From an uncultured Ruminococcus sp. (GTDB lineage: Bacteria > Bacillota > Clostridia > Oscillospirales > Ruminococcaceae), in assembly GCA_947175005.1 (NCBI GenBank), contig CAMWLD010000043.1:1-10772 (forward strand): a DNA stretch of 10,772 bases. Direction: 5' to 3'. The position numbers and the translations under genes are program-made. Under the pieces are notes generated by a model. It was not told the DNA's origin and searched no databases. It saw nothing but the letters and a program-made list of their open reading frames with translations. Shown one piece after another: positions 1-5,897 of this stretch. How positions within the stretch are numbered: the first letter of the stretch is position 1; every line of letters starts with the position of its first letter.

Positions 1-545
1 TTTCGGGGGTCGAGGGACGTGACCCGAAAGAGGATTTTGAGATAATAAACCGTGAGCTGAAAAATTTCTCGGAGGAGCTGGCGGAGCGTCCGCAGATAGT
101 GGCGGCGAACAAGTGCGATATGGCAAGCCGTGAACAGATAGATGAGTTTCGTAAATTCATTGAGGAACAGGGACTTATATTTACAGAAATTTCTGCGGCG
201 ACCACACAGGGAACGGCGGAGCTTATGAGCATTGCCGCCCGTGAGCTGGAAAAGCTGCCGCCCATTAAGGAATACGAGGCGGAGGCGCTGCCTGTTTCCC
301 TGGACGAAAAGGCGGGACAGGGTGAGCGGTTCGAGATAACGAGGGGGGACGACGCTGTATTCTATGTGGAAGCGGCGTGGCTGGAGCATATAATGCGGAC
401 GGTGGATATGGAGGATTATGCCTCTCTCCAGTATTTTCAGCGGGTTCTGCGAAATTCGGGGATAATTGACAGGCTGGAGGAAATGGGCATAAAAGAGGGA
501 GACACGGTAAATATATTCGGATTTGAGTTTGATTTTGTGTTCTGA
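1..545 (+). CDS. obgE: GTPase ObgE/CgtA, C-terminal part (5' end outside window)
   Basis: This is the C-terminal part of the Obg GTPase, which acts in late 50S subunit assembly and stress signalling. The frame is open from base 3, so the gene enters from outside the window; an internal GTG at 99 is not the start. The visible part begins in the G domain (SGVEGRDP), followed by the G4 guanine-specificity motif NKCD (107-118) and a G5-like SAATTQGTAEL. The last roughly 80 residues match the Obg C-terminal (OCT) domain: GERFEITRGDDAVFYVEAAW, then the acidic end FGFEFDFVF. The Obg fold with its glycine-rich N-terminus and the P-loop are outside the window. It is followed 28 bp later by an unrelated membrane protein gene. 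Identification is secure from the motif order. Confidence 0.95.
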   Translation, partial: SGVEGRDPKEDFEIINRELKNFSEELAERPQIVAANKCDMASREQIDEFRKFIEEQGLIFTEISAATTQGTAELMSIAARELEKLPPIKEYEAEALPVSLDEKAGQGERFEITRGDDAVFYVEAAWLEHIMRTVDMEDYASLQYFQRVLRNSGIIDRLEEMGIKEGDTVNIFGFEFDFVF

Positions 546-573
546 TACTTGTCTTTGAAAAGCGGGTGGTTTT

Positions 574-936
574 ATGATCTCAGTGCTCTTTCTGTATACA
601 TGCGGGGTCTACCTCCTGGGGACAGTTCTTTTTCTGATACTTGCAATTGTTTTTCGGAAGAAAAAGCCTCTCCGCATTTTGTTCACGGTGCTTACTTGTA
701 TATGCTTCTTGGTTATTACGTGTCTGGGACACATTATAATGTATAGCATTATGGGTTTCGGGCGTTATTTGCTTTTCGGTCTGTTTATGACGGCTCTTTT
801 TCTGATACTTGCGATTTTTCTTCGGAAGAAAAAGAAGCTTTGCATTTTGTTCACGGCGCTTGCCGGTGTGAATTTCCTGCCCGTTTTATATCTGATATCT
901 ATATTTCTCCGTTACAAAATGGGGCTGTGGTCGTAA
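574..936 (+). CDS. Small four-helix membrane protein made of a tandem repeat
   Basis: I do not recognise a family. The 120-aa product is almost entirely hydrophobic, with about four predicted membrane segments (residues 3-27, 34-56, 64-82 and 87-111). The first two and the last two pairs are joined by short basic loops, FRKKKP and LRKKKKL. By the positive-inside rule these loops would be cytoplasmic. Residues 17-51 and 73-107 are copies of one 35-residue motif (TVLFLILAIVFRKKK... and TALFLILAIFLRKKK...), exactly 56 residues apart. The start is the ATG after GCGGGTGG; an overlapping frame from 549 is a shadow. The next gene is a divergent paralogue with two more copies of the motif. There is no catalytic signature, so a transport, anchoring or immunity-type role cannot be told apart. 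Confidence 0.75.
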   Translation: MISVLFLYTCGVYLLGTVLFLILAIVFRKKKPLRILFTVLTCICFLVITCLGHIIMYSIMGFGRYLLFGLFMTALFLILAIFLRKKKKLCILFTALAGVNFLPVLYLISIFLRYKMGLWS

Positions 937-1328
937 AAGAAGATAACACGGTCAATATTTCGTGAGGTGAAATTATGGGTTTTGCATTTTTGGTTATTTT
1001 GTTGTTTTTGGTGCTGTTAGCTGTAGTGTATCTGATAGTGGTCTATCTGGCAGTACCTGTTCTGTTTACGATACTTACAATTGTTTTCTGGAATAAAAAG
1101 CCCGCCCGCATTACGTTCATTGTTCTTGCTTATGCAAGCTTCATTCCTGCCGCATATATGATATGCAGTATAACAGAGGAAATTGCAGGGCTTGGACATT
1201 CCCTGATTTTCAGCATTTCTGCGACGGTTCTTTTTCTGATGCTTGCAATTGTTCTTCGGAAGGAAAAGTCCATTTGCACCTGGTTCAAGGCGCTTACTGC
1301 TATGTGTTTCATGTTTGCTGCATGTCTG
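622..1328 (+). repeat. Four copies of a 35-residue coding repeat with 56-residue period
   Basis: Copies lie at 622-726 and 790-894 in the first gene and at 1056-1160 and 1224-1328 in the second. Each encodes hydrophobic helix - (R/N)K(K/E)K basic turn - hydrophobic helix. Within each gene the offset between copies is 168 nt. Copies 1 and 4 share most bases over about 45 nt, including GTTCTTTTTCTGAT, CTTGCAATTGTT and CTTCGGAAG-like blocks. Copy 3 is the most divergent. The pattern suggests an internal duplication followed by duplication of the whole gene. Confidence 0.8.
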
Positions 1329-1487
1329 ACATACGATTTTGTATTTGTGAAAAGTGACATGGCTGACAGCGGCGACGGCGAGGTCAACAGCTCTTCACAA
1401 ACGGAGCAGGTTACACTTTCCGGCGTTCCCGAGGCTTATTACTGTCGGTACTGCCAAAAAATATTGACAGATTGCATAGACCGTTAG
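975..1487 (+). CDS. Repeat-containing membrane protein with C-terminal Cys-rich tail
   Basis: This is a paralogue of the preceding gene and I do not recognise a family. The product has 170 aa. The N-terminal 39 residues are very hydrophobic (one or two helices). Residues 44-66, 77-94 and 103-125 form further membrane segments. Residues 28-62 (PVLFTILTIVFWNKK...) and 84-118 (TVLFLMLAIVLRKEK...) are copies of the motif in the previous gene, again 56 residues apart. Unlike its neighbour it continues into a hydrophilic linker (DSGDGEVNSSSQTEQ) and a tail YCRYCQKILTDC with Cys157, Cys160 and Cys167, resembling half of a zinc ribbon. The start is the ATG preceded by GAGGTGA at good spacing. Function is unknown; the Cys tail could bind metal or be the remnant of a longer domain. 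Confidence 0.75.
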   Translation: MGFAFLVILLFLVLLAVVYLIVVYLAVPVLFTILTIVFWNKKPARITFIVLAYASFIPAAYMICSITEEIAGLGHSLIFSISATVLFLMLAIVLRKEKSICTWFKALTAMCFMFAACLTYDFVFVKSDMADSGDGEVNSSSQTEQVTLSGVPEAYYCRYCQKILTDCIDR

Positions 1488-1556
1488 AAATAAACACCGT
1501 TAAAATATTTCGGTTTTATCTTATTTTCAACTTTATATATACGGAGGTAAAATATT

Positions 1557-1979
1557 ATGGGAATTATTGATAATCTTTTTAAAAATAAAAAACCAACCCT
1601 TGCCGAGGATATTACTAAAGCCTGCGAATGGGTAGTGACAGCCCTTAATTCATCGGGATATAATGCCGATCACACCCTCGAAAGCATGAAAGAGATAGAC
1701 CGCTTTATTGAAGAGCAAAGCGGTGAAAACGGGATAATTTCACGAAACAGAGGTCAGATAATTTTTGCCTTGGGCTGCTATGTAGGTGAAACGGTCATCA
1801 GGCTTTACGGCGGAGAATGGATTACCGACGATGATGACCCACAGGGAGAAATAAATGTTTCCGTCAGGCTGGGCGGCAATGTTGTTATTTTTCCTGTGCA
1901 AAGAGTCATAAAAAGGTATCAGAACGGCAGTGAGGATAGTATATACCCTTATGTCTACACGCTTTCCACAAAAAGCTGA
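1557..1979 (+). CDS. Conserved-looking soluble protein of unknown function
   Basis: This 140-aa soluble protein has no signal peptide or membrane segment, and I cannot assign a family. The N-terminus MGIIDNLFKNKKP is a basic leader. The core has a helix SMKEIDRFIEEQ and then the segment GQIIFALGCYVGETVIRLYGGEW (residues 62-84), whose G-x-Y-x-G-E...GG-x-W pattern looks like a conserved motif rather than random sequence. A beta-rich C-terminus follows (EINVSVRLGGNVVIFPVQRVIKRY). The start is well supported by ACGGAGGT seven bases upstream. It lies after the two repeat membrane proteins and 15 bp before the Nudix gene, so it could belong to either unit. An immunity-like role is possible given the small size and neighbourhood, but nothing in the sequence proves it. 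Confidence 0.75.
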   Translation: MGIIDNLFKNKKPTLAEDITKACEWVVTALNSSGYNADHTLESMKEIDRFIEEQSGENGIISRNRGQIIFALGCYVGETVIRLYGGEWITDDDDPQGEINVSVRLGGNVVIFPVQRVIKRYQNGSEDSIYPYVYTLSTKS

Positions 1980-1994
1980 AAGGATTTGATAAAT

Positions 1995-2531
1995 ATGGAG
2001 CTTTTCGATCTGTACGACGAAAACCGCATTAAAACAGGCAAAACAATGGAACGCGGAAATCCCGAGTCTAAGGGATTTTACCGCATGGTGGTACATATCT
2101 GCATTTTTGACGATTCGGGAAAAATGCTTATCCAGCGGCGACTGGACAACAAGCACAGCTGGAGCGGTATGTGGGACTTTACTGTGGGCGGTTCTGCCGT
2201 TACGGGAGACACCAGCCTTACTGCTGCGATCCGTGAAACAAGCGAGGAGATCGGCATAGAGCTTGCTCCTCATGAGCTGCGGCGTGCGCTGACTGTTCAG
2301 ACGGAGAATGTGTTTGACGATATTTATATTGTTAACAGAACTGTTGATATGTCGGAGATAACTCTGCAAGCCGAAGAGGTCGCCGAGGTGAAGTGGGCGG
2401 ATATGAATGAGATCCTGCAAAAAATAGATGAGGGTGTGTTTATCCCATATCACAGAGCTTTGGTGGAACTGCTTTTCTTTATGAGAGACCACATAGGCGC
2501 ACGGACGAGAAAGGATACCACATCGGCATAA
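1995..2531 (+). CDS. Nudix hydrolase
   Basis: This is a Nudix superfamily pyrophosphohydrolase, 178 aa from the ATG at 1995. The Nudix box runs from Gly66 to Ile88: G-x5-D-x7-R-E-T-S-E-E-I-G-I. Asp replaces the usual first Glu, while the metal-binding REx2EE core (Arg80, Glu81, Glu84, Glu85) is intact. The N-terminus MELFDLYDENR and the GFYRMVVHICIFDDSGKMLIQRR block resemble the subgroup related to isopentenyl-diphosphate isomerase and YfcD. The substrate cannot be told from sequence. A TTG at 1986 is a weaker start because the AAAGGA ribosome site ends only one base before it; the site is 10 bases from the ATG. The gene follows the unknown protein by 15 bp and precedes mrnC by 54 bp. Confidence 0.9.
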   Translation: MELFDLYDENRIKTGKTMERGNPESKGFYRMVVHICIFDDSGKMLIQRRLDNKHSWSGMWDFTVGGSAVTGDTSLTAAIRETSEEIGIELAPHELRRALTVQTENVFDDIYIVNRTVDMSEITLQAEEVAEVKWADMNEILQKIDEGVFIPYHRALVELLFFMRDHIGARTRKDTTSA

Positions 2532-2585
2532 GGCTGTGCAGTCTGATAAGCAGTCAGTTTGTAAGGCAAATAAACACAAAAAGGA

Positions 2586-2996
2586 ATGATTTTTATAGAC
2601 AGGAAAGAGGCAAGCCTGTACAGCCCCATGACGCTGGCTTTTTTAGGGGACGCTGTTTACGGCACGCTGGTGCGGGAGGAACTTGTCACGGCTGCCAACT
2701 GCCCGGTAAAAAAGCTGCACCCTGCTTCCGTCAAGCGTGTGCGGGCGGAATATCAGGCAAGGGCGGCGGATAATATTGCGGAGTACCTTACCGAGGAAGA
2801 GACTGCTGTAATGAAACGGGGCAGGAATGCGGCGGTGAGCGGCGGGAGAGTCCCCAAAAGCTCAAATCCCATGGAATACCACAAGGCAACGGGCTTGGAG
2901 GCGCTGTTCGGCTATCTGCATTTATCGGGGGACGGTAAGCGGGCAAGGGAGCTTTTTGACATTATCCGCAAAACCACGGAGGTAATGGACAAATGA
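2586..2996 (+). CDS. mrnC: Mini-ribonuclease III (MrnC)
   Basis: This is the RNase III catalytic domain without a dsRNA-binding domain. In Bacillus the family trims 23S rRNA precursors with help from ribosomal protein L3. At 136 aa the length is normal. Catalytic signatures are present: MTLAFLGDAVYGTLVRE with Asp22, the basic block KRGRNA, and YHKATGLEALFGYLHL with Glu105. The start is odd: AAAGGA abuts the ATG at 2586 with no spacer. Initiation at a later rare codon, or weak initiation, is therefore possible, although the next in-frame ATG (2628) would cut into the conserved fold. The gene overlaps the following MBL gene by four bases (ATGA), which implies translational coupling. Together with obgE and yebC it forms a ribosome and translation theme. 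Confidence 0.93.
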   Translation: MIFIDRKEASLYSPMTLAFLGDAVYGTLVREELVTAANCPVKKLHPASVKRVRAEYQARAADNIAEYLTEEETAVMKRGRNAAVSGGRVPKSSNPMEYHKATGLEALFGYLHLSGDGKRARELFDIIRKTTEVMDK

Positions 2997-3691
2997 TAAT
3001 GTACAAAGGGCTTAACATGATAACCTGCGGCATGGAAAACTGCTATATCATACGGGGCGAAAAGGGGGACGTGCTTATTGACACGGGTTCGGAGAAACAC
3101 AGAAAAGAGATCGGCAGGTGGCTGCAAGAGTTTGACCCGAGGCTGATAATACTCACCCACGGGCACAACGACCATATAGAAAATGCAGCCTATTTTGCGG
3201 ATATCTACGGGATTCCCATAATGATAAGCCCTTACGACCTGCGGCTTGCAAGGGATAATAAGTGCAGGGAATATTACAATTTAACGCCCTTGGGGCATAT
3301 CCTGCGCCGTGAAAATAAGCGCTGTATGGAAAGAAAGGTCCCACAGATCGACCCGAAAATTTTCGCAATCCCGGATATGGATTTATCCCCTTACGGCATA
3401 AGGGGCAGGATAGTGAATTTAGAGGGGCACACAAAGGGGTCTGTGGGAATTCTGTGCGAGGGGGAAATGGGTGTCGACCTGTATGCGGGAGACGCTGTTA
3501 TGAACATCTTCTCGCCCTCTCTCCCCATGATAGCGGAAAGCCCGAAAAAAGCAATAACAACGGCAGCCTATATTGCAAAATTATCTCCGGAGCGCATTCT
3601 GTGCGGTCACGGAAAGCCGATTTGCAAGGGGCAGAATGAATACAGCCGTTTTATGAATAAATTTTCAAATAAAATTAAAGGAGAAATGTAA
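2993..3691 (+). CDS. MBL-fold metallo-hydrolase
   Basis: This is a 232-aa metallo-beta-lactamase-fold protein of the general hydrolase (glyoxalase II-like) type. The metal-binding set is complete: HGHNDH (His56, His58, Asp60, His61), GHTKGS (His146), AGDAV (Asp167) and CGHGKP (His206), with the LIDTG strand at residues 28-32. The actual substrate is unknown; glyoxalase-type thioesters, phosphodiesters and RNA are all handled by this fold. It lacks the beta-CASP region of RNase J. The ATG overlaps the mrnC stop; a strong GGAGG lies 10 bases upstream inside mrnC, and a second ATG at 2999 is an alternative start. yebC starts two bases after its stop, so the three genes are probably co-translated. 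Confidence 0.92.
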   Translation: MIMYKGLNMITCGMENCYIIRGEKGDVLIDTGSEKHRKEIGRWLQEFDPRLIILTHGHNDHIENAAYFADIYGIPIMISPYDLRLARDNKCREYYNLTPLGHILRRENKRCMERKVPQIDPKIFAIPDMDLSPYGIRGRIVNLEGHTKGSVGILCEGEMGVDLYAGDAVMNIFSPSLPMIAESPKKAITTAAYIAKLSPERILCGHGKPICKGQNEYSRFMNKFSNKIKGEM

Positions 3692-3693
3692 TT

Positions 3694-4437
3694 ATGTCAG
3701 GTCATTCAAAATGGAACAATATCAAGAGGAAAAAGGAAGCCACCGACGGCGCAAAGGCGAAGATATTCACCAAGATAGGCCGTGAAATGGCAGTGTGCGT
3801 TAAGGAGGGCGGCGGCGACCCCAACAACAATGCAAAGCTGCGCGATCTTATCGCCAAGGCCAAGGCAAACAATGTGCCCAACGACAACATTGACCGAATT
3901 ATCAAAAAGGCAATGGGCGACGGGGACAAGACCAACTATGAAGCCAATGTTTACGAGGGCTATGGGCCTTCGGGAGTGGCTGTTATCGTCGAGACCCTTA
4001 CCGACAATAAGAACCGTACTGCGGGGGATATCCGCCATTATTTTGACAAGTTCGGCGGCAATCTCGGCACTACGGGCTGCGTTTCCTTTATGTTCAGCGA
4101 AAAGGGCATTGTGATTGCAGAGAACACGGGGCTTGACGAGGACAAAGTCATGGAGGATATTTTCGACTGCGGCGCTTCGGATTTTTCCATGGACGAGGAC
4201 GAGATCGAGATCGAGACAGAGCCTAACGAAGTGGGCGCAGTGCGTGAGGCGCTGACCGCAAAGGGCTACAATGTGCTGTCTGCAGAGGCTATGAAGATAC
4301 CCTCCACTTATACCACCCTTACCGACGAGGACGCTATAAAGAAAATGAACCTCCTTCTGGAACATCTGGAGGATAACGACGACGTTCAGAATGTTTACCA
4401 CAACTGGGATATGCCGGAAGAGGATGATGAAGAATAA
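3694..4437 (+). CDS. yebC: YebC/TACO1-family translation factor
   Basis: This is a full-length YebC/PmpR/TACO1 family protein (247 aa). It begins with the hallmark MSGHSKWNNIKRKK and continues with GREMAVCVKEGGGDPNNNAKLRDLIAKAKANNVPNDNIDR and NVYEGYGPSGVAVIVETLTDNKNRT. The acidic tail DNDDVQNVYHNWDMPEEDDEE is typical. Members were long annotated as DNA-binding regulators; later work on the family supports a ribosome-associated role relieving stalling, especially at proline stretches. The start has AAAGGAG nine bases upstream, inside the end of the MBL gene. I see no intrinsic terminator after the stop; the next promoter begins 38 bp downstream. Identification is secure; the exact role in this organism is inferred. 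Confidence 0.97.
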   Translation: MSGHSKWNNIKRKKEATDGAKAKIFTKIGREMAVCVKEGGGDPNNNAKLRDLIAKAKANNVPNDNIDRIIKKAMGDGDKTNYEANVYEGYGPSGVAVIVETLTDNKNRTAGDIRHYFDKFGGNLGTTGCVSFMFSEKGIVIAENTGLDEDKVMEDIFDCGASDFSMDEDEIEIETEPNEVGAVREALTAKGYNVLSAEAMKIPSTYTTLTDEDAIKKMNLLLEHLEDNDDVQNVYHNWDMPEEDDEE

Positions 4438-4475
4438 CACTCCCCTGCGGCCAAAAATTTCCGTCAAAGTAAACA

Positions 4476-4504
4476 TTGACAGGATTTGATTTTTATGTTA
4501 AAAT
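4476..4504 (+). promoter_or_regulatory. Sigma-A promoter for the sugar transferase
   Basis: TTGACA (4476-4481) and TAAAAT (4499-4504) are separated by exactly 17 bases. Transcription would start near 4511, leaving a leader of about 110 nt before the ATG at 4620. The leader holds a short hairpin (GCCGT/ACGGC, about 4535-4551) but no terminator. The placement also shows that the upstream in-frame TTG at 4476 is promoter, not a start codon. Confidence 0.85.
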
Positions 4505-4619
4505 TATATTGGCGGGCTGCATAAATGAGGGAAATGCCGTTTTTGAGACGGCGTTTACGCGGAATTATGCAGCGCGGGAAAAAGCACAAAAATTGCGGAA
4601 AGGAGGGGGCGGTAAGGCT

Positions 4620-5276
4620 ATGGAGGCTGTGGATATAACAAAGCAGAAAACGGCGGCAAATGAAAAAAGCGTATTTTGCGAAAAGCCTGTTTACGATCAT
4701 TTCAAAAGGCTGTTTGACATTGTATGCTCATTGCTTGCTATGATAGTTTTAAGCCCTCTTCTGATAATTACTGCAATTGCGATCATGGCGGAGGATTTCG
4801 GCAATCCGTTCTTTATCCAGGAAAGGATAGGGCAGAACGGAAAAGCGTTTAAGATGATAAAATTCCGTTCCATGCACCTTAATGCGGAATCGGAGCTTGA
4901 ACCGCTTTTGCCACAAAACGAATACCAAAGCGTGCACTTTAAAATGGAAAACGACCCCCGCATTACAAAGGTTGGACGGCTGATACGTCCCGTTTCCATA
5001 GACGAGCTGCCGCAGCTTATAAATGTGCTTATGGGGGATATGTCAATTATCGGGCCGAGACCATTTATAGCCTCCGAGCAGGAGCAGCTGCCCGATGACA
5101 GGCTTTTTGTAAAGCCCGGACTTTCCTGCTACTGGCAGATAGCGAACACCACAAAAATGTCCTCCGAAGAGCAGCTGGAGCTGGATTACCGTTACATAAG
5201 GGAACGTTCCTTTCCCACGGATATAAAGATAATTCTTAAAACGATCGTGGTGGTTTTCAGGGGGAAAAATTCTTAG
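4620..5276 (+). CDS. Undecaprenyl-phosphate sugar-1-phosphate transferase (initiating PGT, WcaJ/PglC type)
   Basis: This is a bacterial sugar transferase (PF02397 type). It moves a sugar-1-phosphate from a UDP-sugar to undecaprenyl phosphate at the inner membrane, the first step of capsule, exopolysaccharide or glycan assembly. The product is 218 aa. After a short polar N-terminus come KRLFDIVCSLLAMIVLSPLLIITAIAI (one membrane or re-entrant helix with the Pro kink), ERIGQNGKAFKMIKFRSM, NDPRITKVGRLIRPVSIDELPQL with the catalytic Asp-Glu pair, NVLMGDMSIIGPRP, and PGLSCYWQ. It is the short PglC-like form without the extra N-terminal helices of WbaP. AAAGGAGG lies 13 bases before the chosen ATG; an upstream extension would run into the promoter. 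No other polysaccharide genes lie in the window, so the sugar and pathway are unknown. Confidence 0.92.
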   Translation: MEAVDITKQKTAANEKSVFCEKPVYDHFKRLFDIVCSLLAMIVLSPLLIITAIAIMAEDFGNPFFIQERIGQNGKAFKMIKFRSMHLNAESELEPLLPQNEYQSVHFKMENDPRITKVGRLIRPVSIDELPQLINVLMGDMSIIGPRPFIASEQEQLPDDRLFVKPGLSCYWQIANTTKMSSEEQLELDYRYIRERSFPTDIKIILKTIVVVFRGKNS

Positions 5277-5280
5277 AAAA

Positions 5281-5310
5281 AAAGCAGGTCAAAGCTTTCT
5301 GACCTGCTTT
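5281..5310. terminator. Intrinsic terminator, bidirectional candidate
   Basis: AAAGCAGGTCA (5281-5291) and TGACCTGCTTT (5300-5310) form an 11-bp stem around an 8-base loop, four bases after the sugar transferase stop. On the plus strand it is followed by TAATTTT, a modest U tract. On the minus strand the preceding A run gives a strong U tract. It sits between convergent genes and can serve both. Confidence 0.85.
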
Positions 5311-5319
5311 AATTTTCAC

Positions 5320-5354
5320 GTAAAATAAAAGCCGAGAGAAATTCCCTCGGCTTT
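5320..5354 (-). terminator. Intrinsic terminator of rplJ-rplL
   Basis: CTCGGCTTT and AAAGCCGAG (5346-5354 and 5328-5336) form a 9-bp stem around 9 bases. Read on the minus strand it is followed by TTTTATTTTA, 28 bases past the rplL stop. It ends the operon immediately after rplL, so rpoB is not co-transcribed. Confidence 0.88.
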
Positions 5355-5382
5355 AAAAATATGTTGGTAAGTTTTTGGGGAC

Positions 5383-5754
5383 TTACTTGAGCTCAACAGT
5401 AGCGCCTGCTGCTTCGAGCTTAGCCTTGAGCTCCTCAGCCTCAGCCTTGGGAGCAGCCTCTTTAAGGGTCTTGGGAGCAGCCTCAACAGCCTCCTTAGCC
5501 TCCTTGAGGGACAGACCGCAAGCGTCCTTAACAGCCTTGATAACGTCCATCTTCTTCTCACCGAAGGAAGCAAGAACAACGTCAAACTCGGTCTTTTCAG
5601 CCTCTGCGGGTGCAGCGCCTGCTGCAGGACCTGCTGCTGCTACTACTGCGGTTACGCCGTACTTCTCCTGGATAGCCTCAACGAGCTCAGCAAGCTCGAG
5701 AACGGAAAGCACGTCGATCTGGTCTAAAATATTAGTGATCTTTTCGGATGCCAT
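5383..5754 (-). CDS. rplL: 50S ribosomal protein L7/L12
   Basis: L7/L12 is the multicopy stalk protein that recruits and activates translation GTPases. The 123-aa product has the standard layout. The N-terminal dimerisation part (residues 1-35, [20 protein letters not shown]) binds L10. An Ala-rich hinge follows ([15 protein letters not shown]). The C-terminal domain reads [47 protein letters not shown] and ends ATVELK. The start has AAAAGGAG nine bases upstream. It lies 143 nt downstream of rplJ, separated by a hairpin-rich spacer, and ends at an intrinsic terminator rather than running into rpoB. Identification is secure. Confidence 0.98.
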   Translation of the reverse strand: MASEKITNILDQIDVLSVLELAELVEAIQEKYGVTAVVAAAGPAAGAAPAEAEKTEFDVVLASFGEKKMDVIKAVKDACGLSLKEAKEAVEAAPKTLKEAAPKAEAEELKAKLEAAGATVELK

Positions 5755-5784
5755 GATAATAATCTCCTTTTAATTTTATTTTGT

Positions 5785-5819
5785 CCCTTTTCGTAAAAGG
5801 GCTTCCCATATTTCGGGAA
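5785..5819 (-). other. Two small hairpins before rplL
   Basis: CCCTTTT/AAAAGGG (5785-5791 and 5795-5801, 3-base loop) and TTCCC/GGGAA (5803-5807 and 5815-5819) lie head to tail between the large palindrome and the rplL ribosome site. Read on the minus strand neither is followed by a U tract (next bases ACAAAATAAAATT), so they do not look like terminators. They may protect or position the rplL message. Confidence 0.55.
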
Positions 5820-5826
5820 ATGTTCA

Positions 5827-5863
5827 TGCTGCAAATATGCAAACAATTTGCATCTATGCAGCA
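5827..5863 (-). repeat. Perfectly symmetric 37-base palindromic hairpin in the rplJ-rplL spacer
   Basis: Arms TGCTGCA (5827-5833) and ATGCAAA (5837-5843) pair with TTTGCAT (5847-5853) and TGCAGCA (5857-5863). The layout is 7-3-7-3-7-3-7: two perfect 7-bp stems separated by a 3x3 internal loop and capped by three bases. There is no U tract after it. It is a candidate RNA processing or stability element in the transcript, or a DNA-binding palindrome. Confidence 0.7.
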
Positions 5864-5897
5864 ATTTTGTGTGTTGCATTCACGCAGCCATTGCGTT

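Noticed and set aside
622..1328. CRISPR or non-coding tandem repeat
   Set aside because: The repeated segments are within open frames, differ in sequence and conserve the protein pattern, so they are coding repeats.
1464..1492. Possible promoter (TTGACA) at the end of the second membrane protein gene
   Set aside because: The -35 box is perfect, but no acceptable -10 box lies 16-18 bases downstream (best GAAATA/TAGAAA).
1986..1994. TTG start for the Nudix gene
   Set aside because: The ribosome site ends one base before it; the ATG at 1995 has normal spacing.
1740..2579. 279-codon minus-strand open frame
   Set aside because: It lies antisense to the unknown 140-aa gene and the Nudix gene, which have good ribosome sites and recognisable motifs; its own translation shows no family signature.
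4438..4475. Terminator after yebC
   Set aside because: No stable inverted repeat or U tract is present before the next promoter.
3706..4476. 256-codon minus-strand open frame
   Set aside because: It is the antisense shadow of yebC, whose whole length matches its family.
4525..4638. 37-codon basic open frame in the sugar transferase leader
   Set aside because: No ribosome site, no terminator nearby, and it overlaps the transferase start out of frame; nothing separates it from chance.
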